From contig JASLRF010000182.1 in NCBI GenBank assembly GCA_030744095.1, positions 1 to 6,375 of the forward strand: 6,375 bases of DNA, given 5' to 3'. Of the stretch, positions 6,238 to 6,375 are shown piece after piece (the first letter of the stretch is position 1; each line of letters starts with the position of its first letter). The position numbers were made by a program, and so were the translations under genes. Under the pieces are notes generated by a model. The model saw only the letters and a list, made by a program, of their open reading frames with translations. It did no database searches and was not told the DNA's origin. This DNA comes from Pirellulaceae bacterium (GTDB lineage: Bacteria; Planctomycetota; Planctomycetia; Pirellulales; Pirellulaceae).

Positions 6238-6375
6238 GTTGGATATCTCCCGGAAGATTCACATTTTGGAGTTTCGGACCGAGTAGCTTAACATTGATCG
6301 CCCCGCCGTGGTCGTTGGGGTGAAGATCTTCAGTCTCCTTATGGTCGGAAACTTGTCGTATTTGAGTCAAGTTTT
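6238..6375. promoter_or_regulatory. Upstream region of the M81 gene with a 12-bp palindrome
   Basis: This 138-bp stretch holds the M81 ribosome binding site (GGGAG, forward 6247-6251) and a perfect 12-bp palindrome TGAAGATCTTCA at 6321-6332, about 84 bp upstream of the start codon. Flanking it is an imperfect inverted repeat, GTTTCGGACC (6271-6280) and GGTCGGAAAC (6343-6352), with 9 of 10 positions matching. A TTGACT occurs near the window edge on the minus strand, but no matching -10 lies at the usual distance. The palindrome could be an operator. No gene is supported here, although the edge cuts off whatever lies to the right. Confidence 0.4.

Noticed and set aside
6301..6320. CCCC...GGGG hairpin next to the palindrome
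   Set aside because: A 4-bp stem with a 12-nt loop is expected by chance in this base composition, and no T-run follows.
6341..6375. Possible divergent forward-strand gene start (ATG at 6341, MVGNLSYLSQV)
   Set aside because: Only 11 codons fit before the edge and there is no Shine-Dalgarno sequence. On the other strand an equally short frame ends at a TAA near 6341 (KLDSNTTSFRP), so neither can be supported.
6180..6375. Minus-strand frame open from the right edge and running into the M81 start region
   Set aside because: It overlaps the M81 ribosome binding site and N-terminus out of frame and ends at a TGA inside the gene. The residues resemble no known family and the length is compatible with chance.

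Overview
The window most likely comes from a planctomycete (Pirellulales/Rhodopirellula-like) chromosome. This is inferred from gene content and style: a Cys-type sulfatase with a 'NILWITSEDNGP' N-terminus fused to HEAT-like repeats, an exported SGNH hydrolase with a long C-terminal extension, and moderately GC-rich DNA. No rRNA or other phylogenetic marker is present, so the assignment is by resemblance only.

Layout: at the left edge (1-111, + strand) is the last 36 codons of an IS4-type transposase, followed by what is probably the right end of that insertion sequence (to about 150). All other genes are on the minus strand and read right to left. They are an M81 (MlrC-like) metallopeptidase (6237-4723), an exported sulfatase (4459-2600), an exported SGNH/GDSL hydrolase (2521-1175), and a D-2-hydroxyacid dehydrogenase of the glyoxylate/hydroxypyruvate reductase type (1142-174). 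The transposase fragment and the dehydrogenase converge, with 62 bp between their stop codons.

Transcription: sulfatase, SGNH hydrolase and dehydrogenase are separated by only 78 and 32 nt and are probably co-transcribed. The M81 gene lies 263 bp upstream of the sulfatase, so it may be a separate unit or the first gene of the same one. The 78-nt sulfatase/SGNH gap is built mostly of two imperfect tandem duplications. The 263-bp gap contains an 8-bp perfect inverted repeat and no convincing gene. Upstream of the M81 gene is a 12-bp perfect palindrome that could be an operator.

Function (inference): two secreted hydrolases, one for sulfate esters and one probably for acyl esters, sit beside two cytoplasmic enzymes, an amide/peptide hydrolase and a 2-ketoacid/2-hydroxyacid oxidoreductase. 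This would fit a small catabolic cassette for a sulfated, esterified substrate, but nothing in the sequence identifies the substrate. I found no CRISPR array, tRNA, rRNA, defence system or clearly novel system. The points most worth a second look are the intergenic repeats, the palindrome, the undefined C-terminal part of the SGNH hydrolase and the transposon edge.
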